A stretch of DNA of 64,000 bases, from positions 3,490 to 67,489 of the forward strand of contig CAYFSS010000008.1 of the NCBI GenBank assembly GCA_964345975.1, read 5' to 3'. The notes under the pieces are model-generated. The model searched no databases, was not told where the DNA came from, and was given only the letters and a program-made list of their open reading frames with translations. The DNA comes from CAYFSS01 sp964345975. GTDB lineage: Bacteria; Bacillota; Clostridia; Saccharofermentanales; Fastidiosipilaceae. The position numbers and the translations under genes are program-made. Position 1 is the first letter of the stretch; the number at the start of each line of letters is the position of its first letter. Positions 1 through 8,632 of the stretch are shown here, one piece after another.

Positions 1-85
1 AAATATCCCGATCAGCATACAACCACTGACGAATAACCGGGAAAATATTCTCGCTATGGACATTAACTTGACCTTCACGCTTCAT
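1..85 (-). CDS. htpG: HSP90-family chaperone HtpG, N-terminal fragment cut by the window edge
   Basis: Only the first 28 codons are present; the gene runs off the left edge. The visible peptide starts MKREGQVNVHSENIFPVIRQ and continues into WLYADRDI, which matches the conserved N-terminal ATP-binding region of bacterial HSP90 (the usual form is SENIFPIIKKWLYSDHDIF). HtpG is a cytosolic dimeric ATPase chaperone. The ATG at 83-85 is preceded on the minus strand by AGGGAGG at a normal spacing, so the start is well supported. The next gene, a sortase, diverges from it across about 196 bp, which must hold both promoters. GyrB/ParE share the GHKL fold but do not carry this N-terminal string. Confidence 0.85.
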   Translation of the reverse strand, partial: MKREGQVNVHSENIFPVIRQWLYADRDI

Positions 86-281
86 ACAAAAAACCTCCCT
101 ATGTAATGTCGCAAGAAGCAATCATAACATAAGAAAAAATAGATTCACTTATTCGATTTAGGTCTGCTTTGTTTGACGTTTTTCTAAGTTCTTGTGAATT
201 TTAATAGAACTTCCGGACAAGTATCGATTCTCCATATCGCATCGGGGTACAATACGTAGCATCAATGAGAGTGAGTGAACG

Positions 282-1265
282 ATGCGTAATAAACCTAATG
301 CTGAAAGTAGGCCACCGAACTTCGTTAAGCGCGTGGTGGAAAATGAAAGCCCTGTAGTTGAGGCTACACCCTCCCCTGTCCAAGCTCAGCACCGGAGTAT
401 GGATCCTTTGAACGTTGACACGAACGATCCAAACGATGCTCCACCTCAAAATCTTGCAAGACCTCTTCCACCCCCGAACCGATCGCAAGGTGCCGCTTCG
501 GGTAAGCCAAAGAAGAGTAAGAAGGCCAAGAAGCCTAAGACCCCGGCTATGATTGCCCTTGATGTTCTCATTGTGGCTCTCATCGTCGCAGGCCTCTACT
601 TCCTCATAAGACCGCGCTACGATCATTACATGCAAGACAAGAGAACCGCCGAACTCGATCGCATGATGGCTGAGAATCAAACAGACCAGCAAACCGGTGA
701 AATCGGTTTATGGATCGACCCGTTTGCTCATCCTGTCAACAGCGGTGGTCTCGATCTACAGCCCGGTATGACAGAAGATGAGCTCGAAGGCGCTCTTCCT
801 AAACCCGGGGAGAAAGTCTTCGTACAATCCTTAGCACGTATGGTGATCCGAGATATCGACCTCAATATGCCGGTTGTCTATGGTGCAAGCGATGCTCCAC
901 TTCAAGTCGGGCTTGGCTGGTATCCTAATTCTGTTCCCTTAGAAGAAGACGGCAATTCCGTTATTTTAGGACATCGGATGTGGGATTTCGGTCGTCACTT
1001 CAATCGACTCGACGAGGTTGATGTGGGAGATGCGATCGAAGTATTCAAAGACGGGAAGCGCTACATCTATCGCATGACGGATTCCATTGTTTTGGAACCG
1101 GACGCCATGTTCCAATATTTTGAACCGGGCGATGAGAACACATTGACCTTGGTTACCTGTACACCTAAACGCTCGTTCGAAGACAGGCTCCTTGTCTTTG
1201 CTGAGCTTGAATCCGTAGTCAATGATACGACGCAAGGCTTGCCTCAAGAGACAGAAGAAAACTAG
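282..1265 (+). CDS. Sortase, class D/E-like, membrane anchored
   Basis: A 327-residue transpeptidase that would cleave a sorting signal on secreted proteins and attach them to the cell wall or to each other. Residues 1-88 are hydrophilic, proline- and lysine-rich and end in a strongly basic KKSKKAKK stretch. A single membrane segment follows at about 89-109, then an extracellular domain. The catalytic triad is visible: His231 in LGHR, Cys293 in TLVTCTP and Arg302 in EDRL. The fold region from about 175 to 312 fits the single-domain sortases of Clostridia. The ribosome binding site before ATG 282 is weak; a TACAAT hexamer at 249-254 could be the -10 element. No LPXTG-type substrate lies nearby, so it is not obviously a pilin-type sortase, and its target is unknown. 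The subclass assignment is less certain than the family. Confidence 0.85.
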   Translation: MRNKPNAESRPPNFVKRVVENESPVVEATPSPVQAQHRSMDPLNVDTNDPNDAPPQNLARPLPPPNRSQGAASGKPKKSKKAKKPKTPAMIALDVLIVALIVAGLYFLIRPRYDHYMQDKRTAELDRMMAENQTDQQTGEIGLWIDPFAHPVNSGGLDLQPGMTEDELEGALPKPGEKVFVQSLARMVIRDIDLNMPVVYGASDAPLQVGLGWYPNSVPLEEDGNSVILGHRMWDFGRHFNRLDEVDVGDAIEVFKDGKRYIYRMTDSIVLEPDAMFQYFEPGDENTLTLVTCTPKRSFEDRLLVFAELESVVNDTTQGLPQETEEN

Positions 1266-1297
1266 GCTGATACGAGGCGATTCATTTATGAGTCGCC

Positions 1298-1618
1298 TTA
1301 GATTTCGTAGATGAGCAAACCGTCTTCATCGGGTGCTTGCTCGGCATGAGTCATACTTGCTTGCCACACAGAGTCTACGCCTATAGCTCTAGCATTCTTA
1401 TCGAGTTCATTATTGATAAACAAATCGACTGCTTAAGATCCGGCTTCGTTTGGGTATGTTTCTTCGTGCTCTTTAGGCTCTTGTGCGTCTGCGAAGCGCA
1501 TTGCACCGAGCACCGACCAAAGAAAACCATGCGTAACCTCTTCTGCTATTTGAAAATGATTGGCATGATCGTTGGTCCAAAACAACCTCACAGCAGAGTG
1601 AACTCCAAGGTTGACCAA
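1298..1618 (-). pseudogene. Possible broken gene, one in-frame stop, family not recognised
   Basis: On the minus strand a reading frame from 1618 to 1298 has ordinary protein-like composition and is interrupted by a single TAA at 1433-1435. Before the stop it reads through segments such as LFWTNDHANHFQIAEEVTHG; after it, AVDLFINNELDKNARAIGVD up to a TAA at 1298-1300. Upstream of 1618 the frame is closed by a TGA at 1628-1630, so the 5' part is missing or frameshifted. I do not recognise the family. It is the only protein-like signal in the roughly 780 bp between the sortase and glgP. It may be a decayed gene, or chance. Confidence 0.25.
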
Positions 1619-1747
1619 GAGAGAGGATCAACGAAAGGGTCAACTCCAAAGGATTAAAACATTCCCCAAAGCGGAAGTCACCACGTCATCTTCAAGCATC
1701 CCGATGGTTCTCTGCGACGACCGGAATCAACTTCTGGGGCATTTGCC

Positions 1748-1812
1748 GGAAGTTGAAGGCTCTGTCATCAGGAGGTAGAGCCTCTGTCTCCGGAGGTTGA
1801 AGGCTCTGTCAA
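1748..1812. repeat. Three imperfect tandem copies of a 21-23 bp unit
   Basis: The unit resembles GGAGGTTGAAGGCTCTGTC. Copies begin at 1748, 1771 and 1792; the middle copy differs most. They lie in the gene-poor stretch between the sortase and glgP. Nothing else recognisable is seen between about 1620 and 1970. Confidence 0.5.
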
Positions 1813-1972
1813 TAGATCGAAGGGTGATTTGAGGTAAGCCATTCTTCATCGTTTGACACCCTCCTTCATGGATCAGAGTCTTGTTTGCAAGCATTCTCGT
1901 GGAGTTCGTTGGGACGTGCAATGGAGAACCATAGTGACTCCCTACTACAACTCAAACTACATCTCAAAATGA

Positions 1973-2015
1973 AAAGTTCCCTCAGTTAGTTTGAGACTTG
2001 GACTGAGGGAACTTT
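1973..2015 (-). terminator. Strong hairpin terminator downstream of glgP
   Basis: A 13 bp near-perfect stem, AAGTTCCCTCAGT paired with ACTGAGGGAACTT, around a 15-base loop. On the minus strand it is followed by TTTTCATTTT. It lies 36 bp past the glgP stop codon. The T-rich flank is weaker on the plus strand, so its main role is probably for glgP. Confidence 0.8.
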
Positions 2016-2050
2016 CTAATAATAAGCAGTTACGTGCTTCACACTTGGTA

Positions 2051-4447
2051 CTAGATCGTGATCGGATCGATCTTCCAGATCTCTTCCGCATACTCCTTGA
2101 CGGTCTTATCGGAGCTGAAACGCCCACTCATTGAAATGTTAATCCAGCTCTTGCGTAGCCATTCTTCACGATCCGCATAGTAATCCACTGACATCTTGTC
2201 ACGGATTTTACGGTACTCATCGAAGTCTCCCAAGACGTAGAAGAGATCGGGTCCGTCCCAACTACTGCCATCCAAGAGCGCACGTTTGAGATCTTGGAAA
2301 ACACCATGATTGTTATCGTTCAGCATTCCATCCGTCAACGAGTCGAGGACCCGCTTAAGGCCGGGAATATTCTCGTACTGCCAACGGGAATTGTAGAAGT
2401 CCATGGTCGCCGGCATGTCTTCCGCTTCAGGACCAAAGAAATAGATGTTTTCTTCTCCTACAGCTTCGCCGATCTCAACGTTCGCTCCGTCACGGGTTCC
2501 AAGAGTCAGGGCACCGTTCATCATGAATTTCATATTCCCGGTTCCGGATGCTTCCATCCCGGACGTCGAAATCTGTTCGGAGATGTCAGCTGCCGGGAAG
2601 AGCTTCTCAGCCAAGCTAACATTGTAGTTTGCAAAGAAGATAACTTTGATCCTCTCGTTGACTTGGGGATCATTGTTGACGAGACGTGCGACTTCATTCA
2701 GGAACTTGATGATAGCCTTTGCACGGACATAACCGGGAGCGGCTTTTGCACCAAAGAAGAAGACACGCTTAGGGCATTCCATCATCGGATCATCTTTCAA
2801 GCGATAGTAAAGATCCAAGATATAAAAGCCATTCATGAGCTGACGCTTATACTCATGGAGACGCTTGATCTGAATGTCGAAAATTGCATCCGGATCGATG
2901 TCGATGCCCATACGTTGCTTGACGACTTCAGCTAACTGAACCTTCTTCTCCCGCTTAATCTCACCAAAGCGCTCGAGGACTTTCACATCATCTTTGAAGT
3001 CCATCAAACCTTCCAAGCGATCGAGGTCACTGATCCAAGATTCATCACCCAAGCAGTCCGTGATAAGGCTCGAGAGTTCAGGATTACAAATGCGAAGCCA
3101 ACGACGTGGTGTAACGCCATTTGTCTTATTGTTAAATCTCTCAGGCCAGATTTCGTACCAGTCCTTCAAAGTATCGCGCTTTAGAATATCCGTGTGGAGG
3201 GCTGCAACACCATTGATGGAGGATGAGCCGTAGCAGCTAAGCCAGGCCATGCGAACCTTCCCGTTACCCAGGGGTGCCATGTGATCAATTTTTTCATGAT
3301 GGATGCCTCTTGCTTGGAGATCCTTACGGAAACGATCATCGATCATCTCAATGACACGCAAGATCTCAGGCATTAGATATTGGAAGATAGAAATGTCCCA
3401 GGTTTCGAGCGCTTCTTGAAGGGTTGTATGGTTCGTATATGAGAAGGTCTTGAGCGAAATCTGCCAAGCTTCTTCGAACGTTTTGTTGAAGTTCTTCATC
3501 AATAGACGAATCAGTTCAGGAATAGCAACGGCCGGATGAGTGTCATTGAGCTGGATGCTGTTCCACTCGTGGAATTTCGACAGATCATCTCCATGAACTT
3601 CAACATAGCGCTGAATAATGTCTTGTAGGGAAGCACTGACAAAGAAGTATTGCTGGCGTACTCGGAGCACCTTGCCGTCATAGCTGGTGTCGTTTGGATA
3701 GAGCACACGGCAGATATCCTCGACGCGGTTCTTTTCACGCACAGCATCATCGAAGCGTTGTGTATTGAAGAGGTTGTAATCAAACTCTTCCGCCGGTTCC
3801 GCTTCCCAGAGTCTTAGGGTGTTGACCTGGTCTTGACCGTAGGCCGTGATCGGCAAGTCATAGGGTACGGCATAGACATTCAAATCATCGTATTCGATAA
3901 GAATTCGTTCATCCTCACGACGGACGATGAAAGGATAATCTTCTTCCATCCATGCATCGGGAGCTTCAACCTGAAAGCCGTTCTCGAACCGTTGCTTGAA
4001 AAGACCATAACGATAAAGAATGCCGTAACCTGTCATGGGATAGTTAAGCGTAGCTGCTGAATCCAAGAAACATGCTGCCAATCGGCCTAAACCACCATTA
4101 CCCAGGGCAGCATCTGCCTCTTCTTCCAGAATCTCGTTAATGTCTTGACCATAGGACTTTAATGCGCCTTTTGCAGCATCATATAAGTCCAGATTAATTA
4201 GGTTATTCAAGGTAGAACGCCCTACGAGAAACTCGGCAGAGAAATAATGCTGTTGGCGATTTTCCCGATAAGCTAAGCGCGAAGACTGCCAATCTTCAGC
4301 AATGTATTGGATAATCGAACGCGAAAGCGCACACCAGAATTGCCACTTGGTAGCTCTTTCCGGCAATCTCGCCTCATTCGCACGGATATGACCATCGATG
4401 ATACGCTCCAACCATGCCTGCTTCGTCTCGAGACTCTTCTTATTCAT
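2051..4447 (-). CDS. glgP: Glycogen phosphorylase
   Basis: 798 residues, a normal length for GT35 family glycogen/starch/maltodextrin phosphorylases. The enzyme releases glucose-1-phosphate from alpha-1,4-glucan chains using phosphate and pyridoxal phosphate. The PLP-lysine signature is clear: GTGNMKFMMNGALTLGTRDG with the Schiff-base lysine at about residue 640. The substrate region GNGGLGRLAACFLDS and the RIHEYKRQ-type region (here IKRLHEYKRQ) are also visible. ATG 4447 is preceded by AGGAG nine bases upstream. It has its own terminator (1973-2015) and appears monocistronic. It sits over 40 kb from the glycogen synthesis genes at 45.5-49.4 kb, so the two halves of the cycle are encoded apart in the window. 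Confidence 0.95.
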   Translation of the reverse strand: MNKKSLETKQAWLERIIDGHIRANEARLPERATKWQFWCALSRSIIQYIAEDWQSSRLAYRENRQQHYFSAEFLVGRSTLNNLINLDLYDAAKGALKSYGQDINEILEEEADAALGNGGLGRLAACFLDSAATLNYPMTGYGILYRYGLFKQRFENGFQVEAPDAWMEEDYPFIVRREDERILIEYDDLNVYAVPYDLPITAYGQDQVNTLRLWEAEPAEEFDYNLFNTQRFDDAVREKNRVEDICRVLYPNDTSYDGKVLRVRQQYFFVSASLQDIIQRYVEVHGDDLSKFHEWNSIQLNDTHPAVAIPELIRLLMKNFNKTFEEAWQISLKTFSYTNHTTLQEALETWDISIFQYLMPEILRVIEMIDDRFRKDLQARGIHHEKIDHMAPLGNGKVRMAWLSCYGSSSINGVAALHTDILKRDTLKDWYEIWPERFNNKTNGVTPRRWLRICNPELSSLITDCLGDESWISDLDRLEGLMDFKDDVKVLERFGEIKREKKVQLAEVVKQRMGIDIDPDAIFDIQIKRLHEYKRQLMNGFYILDLYYRLKDDPMMECPKRVFFFGAKAAPGYVRAKAIIKFLNEVARLVNNDPQVNERIKVIFFANYNVSLAEKLFPAADISEQISTSGMEASGTGNMKFMMNGALTLGTRDGANVEIGEAVGEENIYFFGPEAEDMPATMDFYNSRWQYENIPGLKRVLDSLTDGMLNDNNHGVFQDLKRALLDGSSWDGPDLFYVLGDFDEYRKIRDKMSVDYYADREEWLRKSWINISMSGRFSSDKTVKEYAEEIWKIDPITI

Positions 4448-4594
4448 AGTTCATGACTCCTAAACTCACTCGTATGTCACTACAATTGCCTGTAGATAGT
4501 TGTTCGTCGATCACGGGGTAACGGTCACGAATTATCCATCACTCAAAAGCCGTAACTCGCTAATCGAAAACATATTCAAATCTAATGGCACATA

Positions 4595-4636
4595 AAAAAG
4601 GACAAATGACAGGGAATCTCCTCTATCACTTGTCCT
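4595..4636 (-). terminator. Terminator downstream of ispH-rpsA
   Basis: On the minus strand the stem AGGACAAGTGA pairs with TCATTTGTCCT and is followed by a TTTTTT tract. It lies about 40 bp past the stop codon of the IspH-S1 gene and closes the housekeeping operon. Confidence 0.85.
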
Positions 4637-4675
4637 CTAAGTCATAGTTGCTAAAGCTCTAGTTGCAGGTGCAAA

Positions 4676-7183
4676 CTAGCCTTCGACGGGTTCCTCTGAG
4701 ACTTCATCGTCAGCTTCCTCAGAAGCGTCGTCCGTTGTGTCTTCAGTCATTTCATCATTTGACACTTGAACATCTTCGATGTCTACAGGTTCTTCACCAC
4801 TTGCCTTAACTGCTTCTGCAGGTTCGACATCAGCGGATTCTTCGACAAAGAGCTCTTCTGCGCCACTACCCGTGATGACCATATCTGCACCGCTACCGCT
4901 ATCTTCGCTGTAAGAGGTTGGGAATTCTTCTTCCTGCCTCTGTTGGCGAGCAGCTGCTTCGGCGGTTGCAGGAGCATCGACAGGAGCAACTGCCTTGATG
5001 CTGATGCTGATTCTACGTGACTCGTTGTTGACATCGAGGACACGAGCTTCAACCGTTTGGCCTTCCTTCAGCACTTCGCTTGGGTGGCTGAGATGACGTG
5101 ATGAAATCTGCGAAATATGGCAGAGAGCATCTACGCCTTCAGCGATTTCAACGAATGCACCGAAGTTAAACATACGGACAACTTTACCGGAAACGATGCT
5201 GCCTTGGGGGAAGCGACCTTCGATGTCTGAATAAGGATCATCTTCGGAGCGCTTATAACCAAGCGAAATACGATCGCGATCGCGGTCAAAGTCTTTGACG
5301 TAAACCTGAACCTTGTCACCAACGGCAACCACATCGCTCGGATGATCGATACGATCCCAGCTGAGTTCAGAAATATGAACCAGACCGTCGACGCCACCGA
5401 TGTCTACGAAAACACCGAAATTGGTCAATGAACGGACGATTCCTTCGTAAATATCGCCAACTTCAATGCTGTCCCAAACGGCTTCTGCCTGGCTACGACG
5501 CATCTTGTTGAGCAAGGATCGACGAGATCCTGAAACGCGGAGACGACGACGTGAGTCATCAAATTGCGTGATCAAGATATCGATCGTGGTGTCGCGATAA
5601 GCATCGAGGTCTTCTACCGTATGCATTTCAAGTTGCGTGCGATGGATGTAGATATCGATGCCGCCATAGGTAGCGATCACACCATCACGGACAATCTTGA
5701 ATACTTTGACGGAAACGACTTCTTCGTTTTCGAAAGCCTTCTGCAGGAGGTCTTTGTATTTTGTAAAGTCAACACGAGCCTTCGAGAGGAGAATCTCCTT
5801 GCCGTGATCGGTGCTGCGAATATTGCGAACATAAACTTCAATCGGTTGACGTTCTGCAATGGCAGTCTCCAAGTCAAAGTCCGGATCCTTCATGAACTCA
5901 CGCATGGGGATCTTACCTTCTGACTTATCACGTACATCTACGTAGACATTTTCCTCATCGTAACGAACAATCACACCCTCAACGGTCTGACCGCGCTTGA
6001 GTGTAGGAATGTTATCAATAAACTGAGTGAAGTCGATGTCTTCGAAATTGATGTCTTCTTCCTGCTCAGGTGCCGCATCGACTTCAGGAGCATCTTCAAC
6101 GTTGTCAACGCTCTCTTCAACAGTCTCAACAGCATCAGACGTGTCATTCGTCTCCGTTGCTTCTACTTCTTCAGCCGTCTCAGCAACTTCTACTTCAACG
6201 TCTTCCCTATTTTCAGCTGGATCCTGAATCATTTCTTCACCCTCGTTTAGCCCTTGTTTTGTCTCTGACATTCTGTGGATAACCTCCATGATAATACTGT
6301 CCGGCGTTGACGCCCCCGCTGTCACACCCAGATGACGAACCGAGAAATTCTTTGTCTTCCGCAATTCTTCTAAGTCATCAGCGTCTTCTATCAGGTAAGT
6401 CTCGCCACACTCGCGCCGACAAAGGTCATAGAGTCGTTGTGTGTTCGAACTATGCCGTCCTCCAACGACGAGCACCAGTTCACTGGCACGAGCAAGTTCT
6501 CTTGCTTCGACTTGACGATCTTCGGTCGCACTGCATATTGTATCAAAATGTTCAACCTTTGCAATTTGTTCGGACAAGATCTCCTTTATTTTGTCAAATT
6601 CTTCACGAGAAAATGTAGTTTGAGCCAAAACAATGGCCGGCCCCGGCTCTTTATCAACCTGAGCCGCATCTTCAGCACTACCCAAGAGCTCAACTAATCC
6701 CTGTCGAACCTGGTCTGCTGCACCGATGACCCCGAGAATTTCCGGATGATTCGCATCACCAACCAAGAAGATTTTCTTGCCTGCCTCAGCCGCTGATCTC
6801 ACCAAACGATGAAGTCGGAGGACATATGGGCAGGATCGATTGATGAGCTCATGCCCTTCATTTTCAATTTCATCGATGACCGTAGGCGAGACTCCATGGG
6901 CACGGATCAGTACTCGTGATTGGGGAGGGATTTCACCGATAGAATGTGCAATCTCAAATCCCTTGTTCAGAAGATCAGTGACAAGACTACGATTGTGAAT
7001 AATCTCACCATACATGACGGGAGTCTTATCACTATCTTGTTCCAAGACTTCGTAGGCTGAATCCACAGCCCACTTAACCCCTCGGCAGAAACCGGCATTA
7101 CGAGCTAAATAAATATACTCGGGATCTTGACCTCCACGCCCCTTAAACACTCTAAATGACTGGGCACTTACCGAATCGTTCAT
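4676..7183 (-). CDS. ispH-rpsA: IspH-ribosomal protein S1 fusion
   Basis: An 835-residue two-part protein. Residues 22-305 are 4-hydroxy-3-methylbut-2-enyl diphosphate reductase, the last step of the MEP isoprenoid pathway. The three [4Fe-4S] cysteines are Cys33 (AGFCRGV), Cys118 (SCPYV) and Cys217 (TICSAT); His63, His96, His146/Glu148 and Ser245-Ser246-Asn247 match catalytic or substrate residues of the family. An acidic linker (about 315-390) follows, then four S1 RNA-binding repeats: near 392-465 and 475-550 (more divergent), 565-640 and 650-722 (both with the typical FGVFVDI/FGAFVEI core). The tail is again acidic. This fusion is known from Clostridia. The gene overlaps plsC by 4 bp. Whether both halves are active cannot be seen, but the IspH residues are intact. 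Confidence 0.95.
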   Translation of the reverse strand: MNDSVSAQSFRVFKGRGGQDPEYIYLARNAGFCRGVKWAVDSAYEVLEQDSDKTPVMYGEIIHNRSLVTDLLNKGFEIAHSIGEIPPQSRVLIRAHGVSPTVIDEIENEGHELINRSCPYVLRLHRLVRSAAEAGKKIFLVGDANHPEILGVIGAADQVRQGLVELLGSAEDAAQVDKEPGPAIVLAQTTFSREEFDKIKEILSEQIAKVEHFDTICSATEDRQVEARELARASELVLVVGGRHSSNTQRLYDLCRRECGETYLIEDADDLEELRKTKNFSVRHLGVTAGASTPDSIIMEVIHRMSETKQGLNEGEEMIQDPAENREDVEVEVAETAEEVEATETNDTSDAVETVEESVDNVEDAPEVDAAPEQEEDINFEDIDFTQFIDNIPTLKRGQTVEGVIVRYDEENVYVDVRDKSEGKIPMREFMKDPDFDLETAIAERQPIEVYVRNIRSTDHGKEILLSKARVDFTKYKDLLQKAFENEEVVSVKVFKIVRDGVIATYGGIDIYIHRTQLEMHTVEDLDAYRDTTIDILITQFDDSRRRLRVSGSRRSLLNKMRRSQAEAVWDSIEVGDIYEGIVRSLTNFGVFVDIGGVDGLVHISELSWDRIDHPSDVVAVGDKVQVYVKDFDRDRDRISLGYKRSEDDPYSDIEGRFPQGSIVSGKVVRMFNFGAFVEIAEGVDALCHISQISSRHLSHPSEVLKEGQTVEARVLDVNNESRRISISIKAVAPVDAPATAEAAARQQRQEEEFPTSYSEDSGSGADMVITGSGAEELFVEESADVEPAEAVKASGEEPVDIEDVQVSNDEMTEDTTDDASEEADDEVSEEPVEG

Positions 7184-7914
7184 AGGACCTCTGCAATCTT
7201 ATCTTTAAAGAAATCTGCTGCCTCAGCATAGCCTTGATCGCGGTAAAGCGTTTCAAAGATTGCCCAAACTCTAGCTTCATCGCTTGGGAGATCTAAACGA
7301 TAGGTTTTCGGATCAATGGGTTCCAGGTAATGAACATTGAAAGGTTTGAAGATGCCTTTCTCACCACCGGTGCTGATCGGTTGGATAAGCAAACCTCGTT
7401 TCTTAGCTAAACTAAAGACTCCCGTCTTTGGTAAATTCGCTTTAATTTCTGCTAAGGTACGGCACCTGGTTCCCTGAGGAAAAATCGCTAAGCTTCGACC
7501 GTCACGGATATACTCGATCATATGCTTAGCCGTTTGGAGGTCTGAACCATCTCTGCGTAAGGGCAACATGCCCCAACCTTTCGCAACTTGTGGTACAGGA
7601 AACGGTGCATCCATTAACTCCGCTTTCCCCACCCAATGAGGCCAAAGAAGCGAAGTAATAGAAATAACCAGGATCTCCAAATAGCTCCTGTGATTCCCCA
7701 GCATAACGGCAGGTCCCTCGGTTAAGCGATTCTCCAATCCCTTGAGACGATACGGTTTAAAGATCCTTAAGAACACCACAAAAAAGCCTATGACAAACAG
7801 TCGCCAGCCGCGGCGCATATTCTCAGGCCTGGGTAACTCTTCAGCTCTGAAGCTATCTCGATGAGCCTCCCGATCTGCAGCGGCTCCTATCTCATTACTT
7901 GCCTTCGGACTCAT
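7180..7914 (-). CDS. plsC: 1-acyl-sn-glycerol-3-phosphate acyltransferase-like protein
   Basis: A PlsC-family acyltransferase (244 residues from ATG 7914) that would acylate lysophosphatidic acid at the membrane. A hydrophobic segment lies near residues 38-55. Acyltransferase motif I reads GNHRSYLE, so the usual NHxSxxD aspartate is glutamate. Motif III reads FPQGTR in place of FPEGTR. The start was set at ATG 7914 because AAGGAG lies 10 bases upstream; a TTG at 7932 would lengthen it but has no better signal. It overlaps the end of cmk by 20 bp and the next gene, ispH-rpsA, by 4 bp, so it is translated as part of this operon. The cmk-plsC-ispH order is typical of Clostridia. Confidence 0.85.
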   Translation of the reverse strand: MSPKASNEIGAAADREAHRDSFRAEELPRPENMRRGWRLFVIGFFVVFLRIFKPYRLKGLENRLTEGPAVMLGNHRSYLEILVISITSLLWPHWVGKAELMDAPFPVPQVAKGWGMLPLRRDGSDLQTAKHMIEYIRDGRSLAIFPQGTRCRTLAEIKANLPKTGVFSLAKKRGLLIQPISTGGEKGIFKPFNVHYLEPIDPKTYRLDLPSDEARVWAIFETLYRDQGYAEAADFFKDKIAEVL

Positions 7915-8632
7915 AATGCTTGGCTCCTTCAACGCGTTGCTTCATGTCATCCCATTGGAGACGATCGGCCTCATGGTCTAAGTAATCGAGAATTGCGTCC
8001 AGCACCTCTTCGAAACTCAAACACGTAGAATCCAAGAAATAAGCGCCGGGGACACATGTCAGGGGAGCTATTTCACGTGTGGAATCCTGCAGATCACGCG
8101 CTTTGATTTCCTCTAATACTGTATCAAAGACGACCTCTTGCCCCTTCGTACGAAGTTCCAGACAACGTCTCTTCGCACGTTCATCTGCCTCTGCTGTAAG
8201 AAAGACTTTAAAAGGCGCATGCGGCAACACAACGCTCCCAATATCCCTACCGTCCATGATGACAGGCATGGTTTCAGCCATCGAACGTTCCAGGACCAGC
8301 ACCGCTTCTCTGATATGAGGATGCTTACTATAGTCAGAAGCAATCCCGCTCATCTCATTTGCTCTTATAGCCTGAGAAACATCCTCGCCATTGAGGAAGA
8401 ACGAACGTTCACCATCTTTTTCCAGTTGAAGATCATATCGTTTGATGATCTCTTGAGCAGGAGGGATGGATGATTGTTCTATCCCGTCTCGCTTCAAGCC
8501 ATAGGCAAAACTTCGAAACAGGCCACCGGTGTCGAGATAAGTCATATCTAAACGTTTAGCCAAAGCCTTGGCAATGGTGCTCTTGCCCGCACCGGATGGA
8601 CCATCGATCGCAATTTGTAAGGGTCTAGGCAT
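7895..8632 (-). CDS. cmk: Cytidylate kinase
   Basis: Phosphorylates CMP and dCMP to the diphosphates with ATP. The P-loop is GPSGAGKST at residues 11-19. The motif MTYLDTGGLFR (YLDTGAMYR in most homologues) and the DGRDIGSVVLP segment, which binds the base and phosphates, are both present. At 245 residues it is slightly longer than usual (about 220), with a hydrophilic C-terminal tail. ATG 8632 is preceded by AAGGGGAG and overlaps the end of scpB by 8 bp. Confidence 0.95.
   Translation of the reverse strand: MPRPLQIAIDGPSGAGKSTIAKALAKRLDMTYLDTGGLFRSFAYGLKRDGIEQSSIPPAQEIIKRYDLQLEKDGERSFFLNGEDVSQAIRANEMSGIASDYSKHPHIREAVLVLERSMAETMPVIMDGRDIGSVVLPHAPFKVFLTAEADERAKRRCLELRTKGQEVVFDTVLEEIKARDLQDSTREIAPLTCVPGAYFLDSTCLSFEEVLDAILDYLDHEADRLQWDDMKQRVEGAKHYESEGK

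Noticed and set aside
1337..1657. Plus-strand frame of 106 codons
   Set aside because: Its composition (many Cys, Phe and His), lack of ribosome binding site and overlap with a more protein-like minus-strand frame argue against a gene.
1748..1812. Tandem repeats considered as a CRISPR array
   Set aside because: No spacers: the copies abut each other, are imperfect, and no cas genes are in the window.
2294..2935. Long open frame on the plus strand inside glgP
   Set aside because: It lies antisense to a perfectly conserved part of glycogen phosphorylase, has no ribosome binding site, and its peptide has no recognisable motif.
6027..6227. Plus-strand frame with serine-rich repeats
   Set aside because: It is the mirror of the acidic linker of IspH-S1; repeated GAA/GTT codons on one strand give long Ser/Ala frames on the other.
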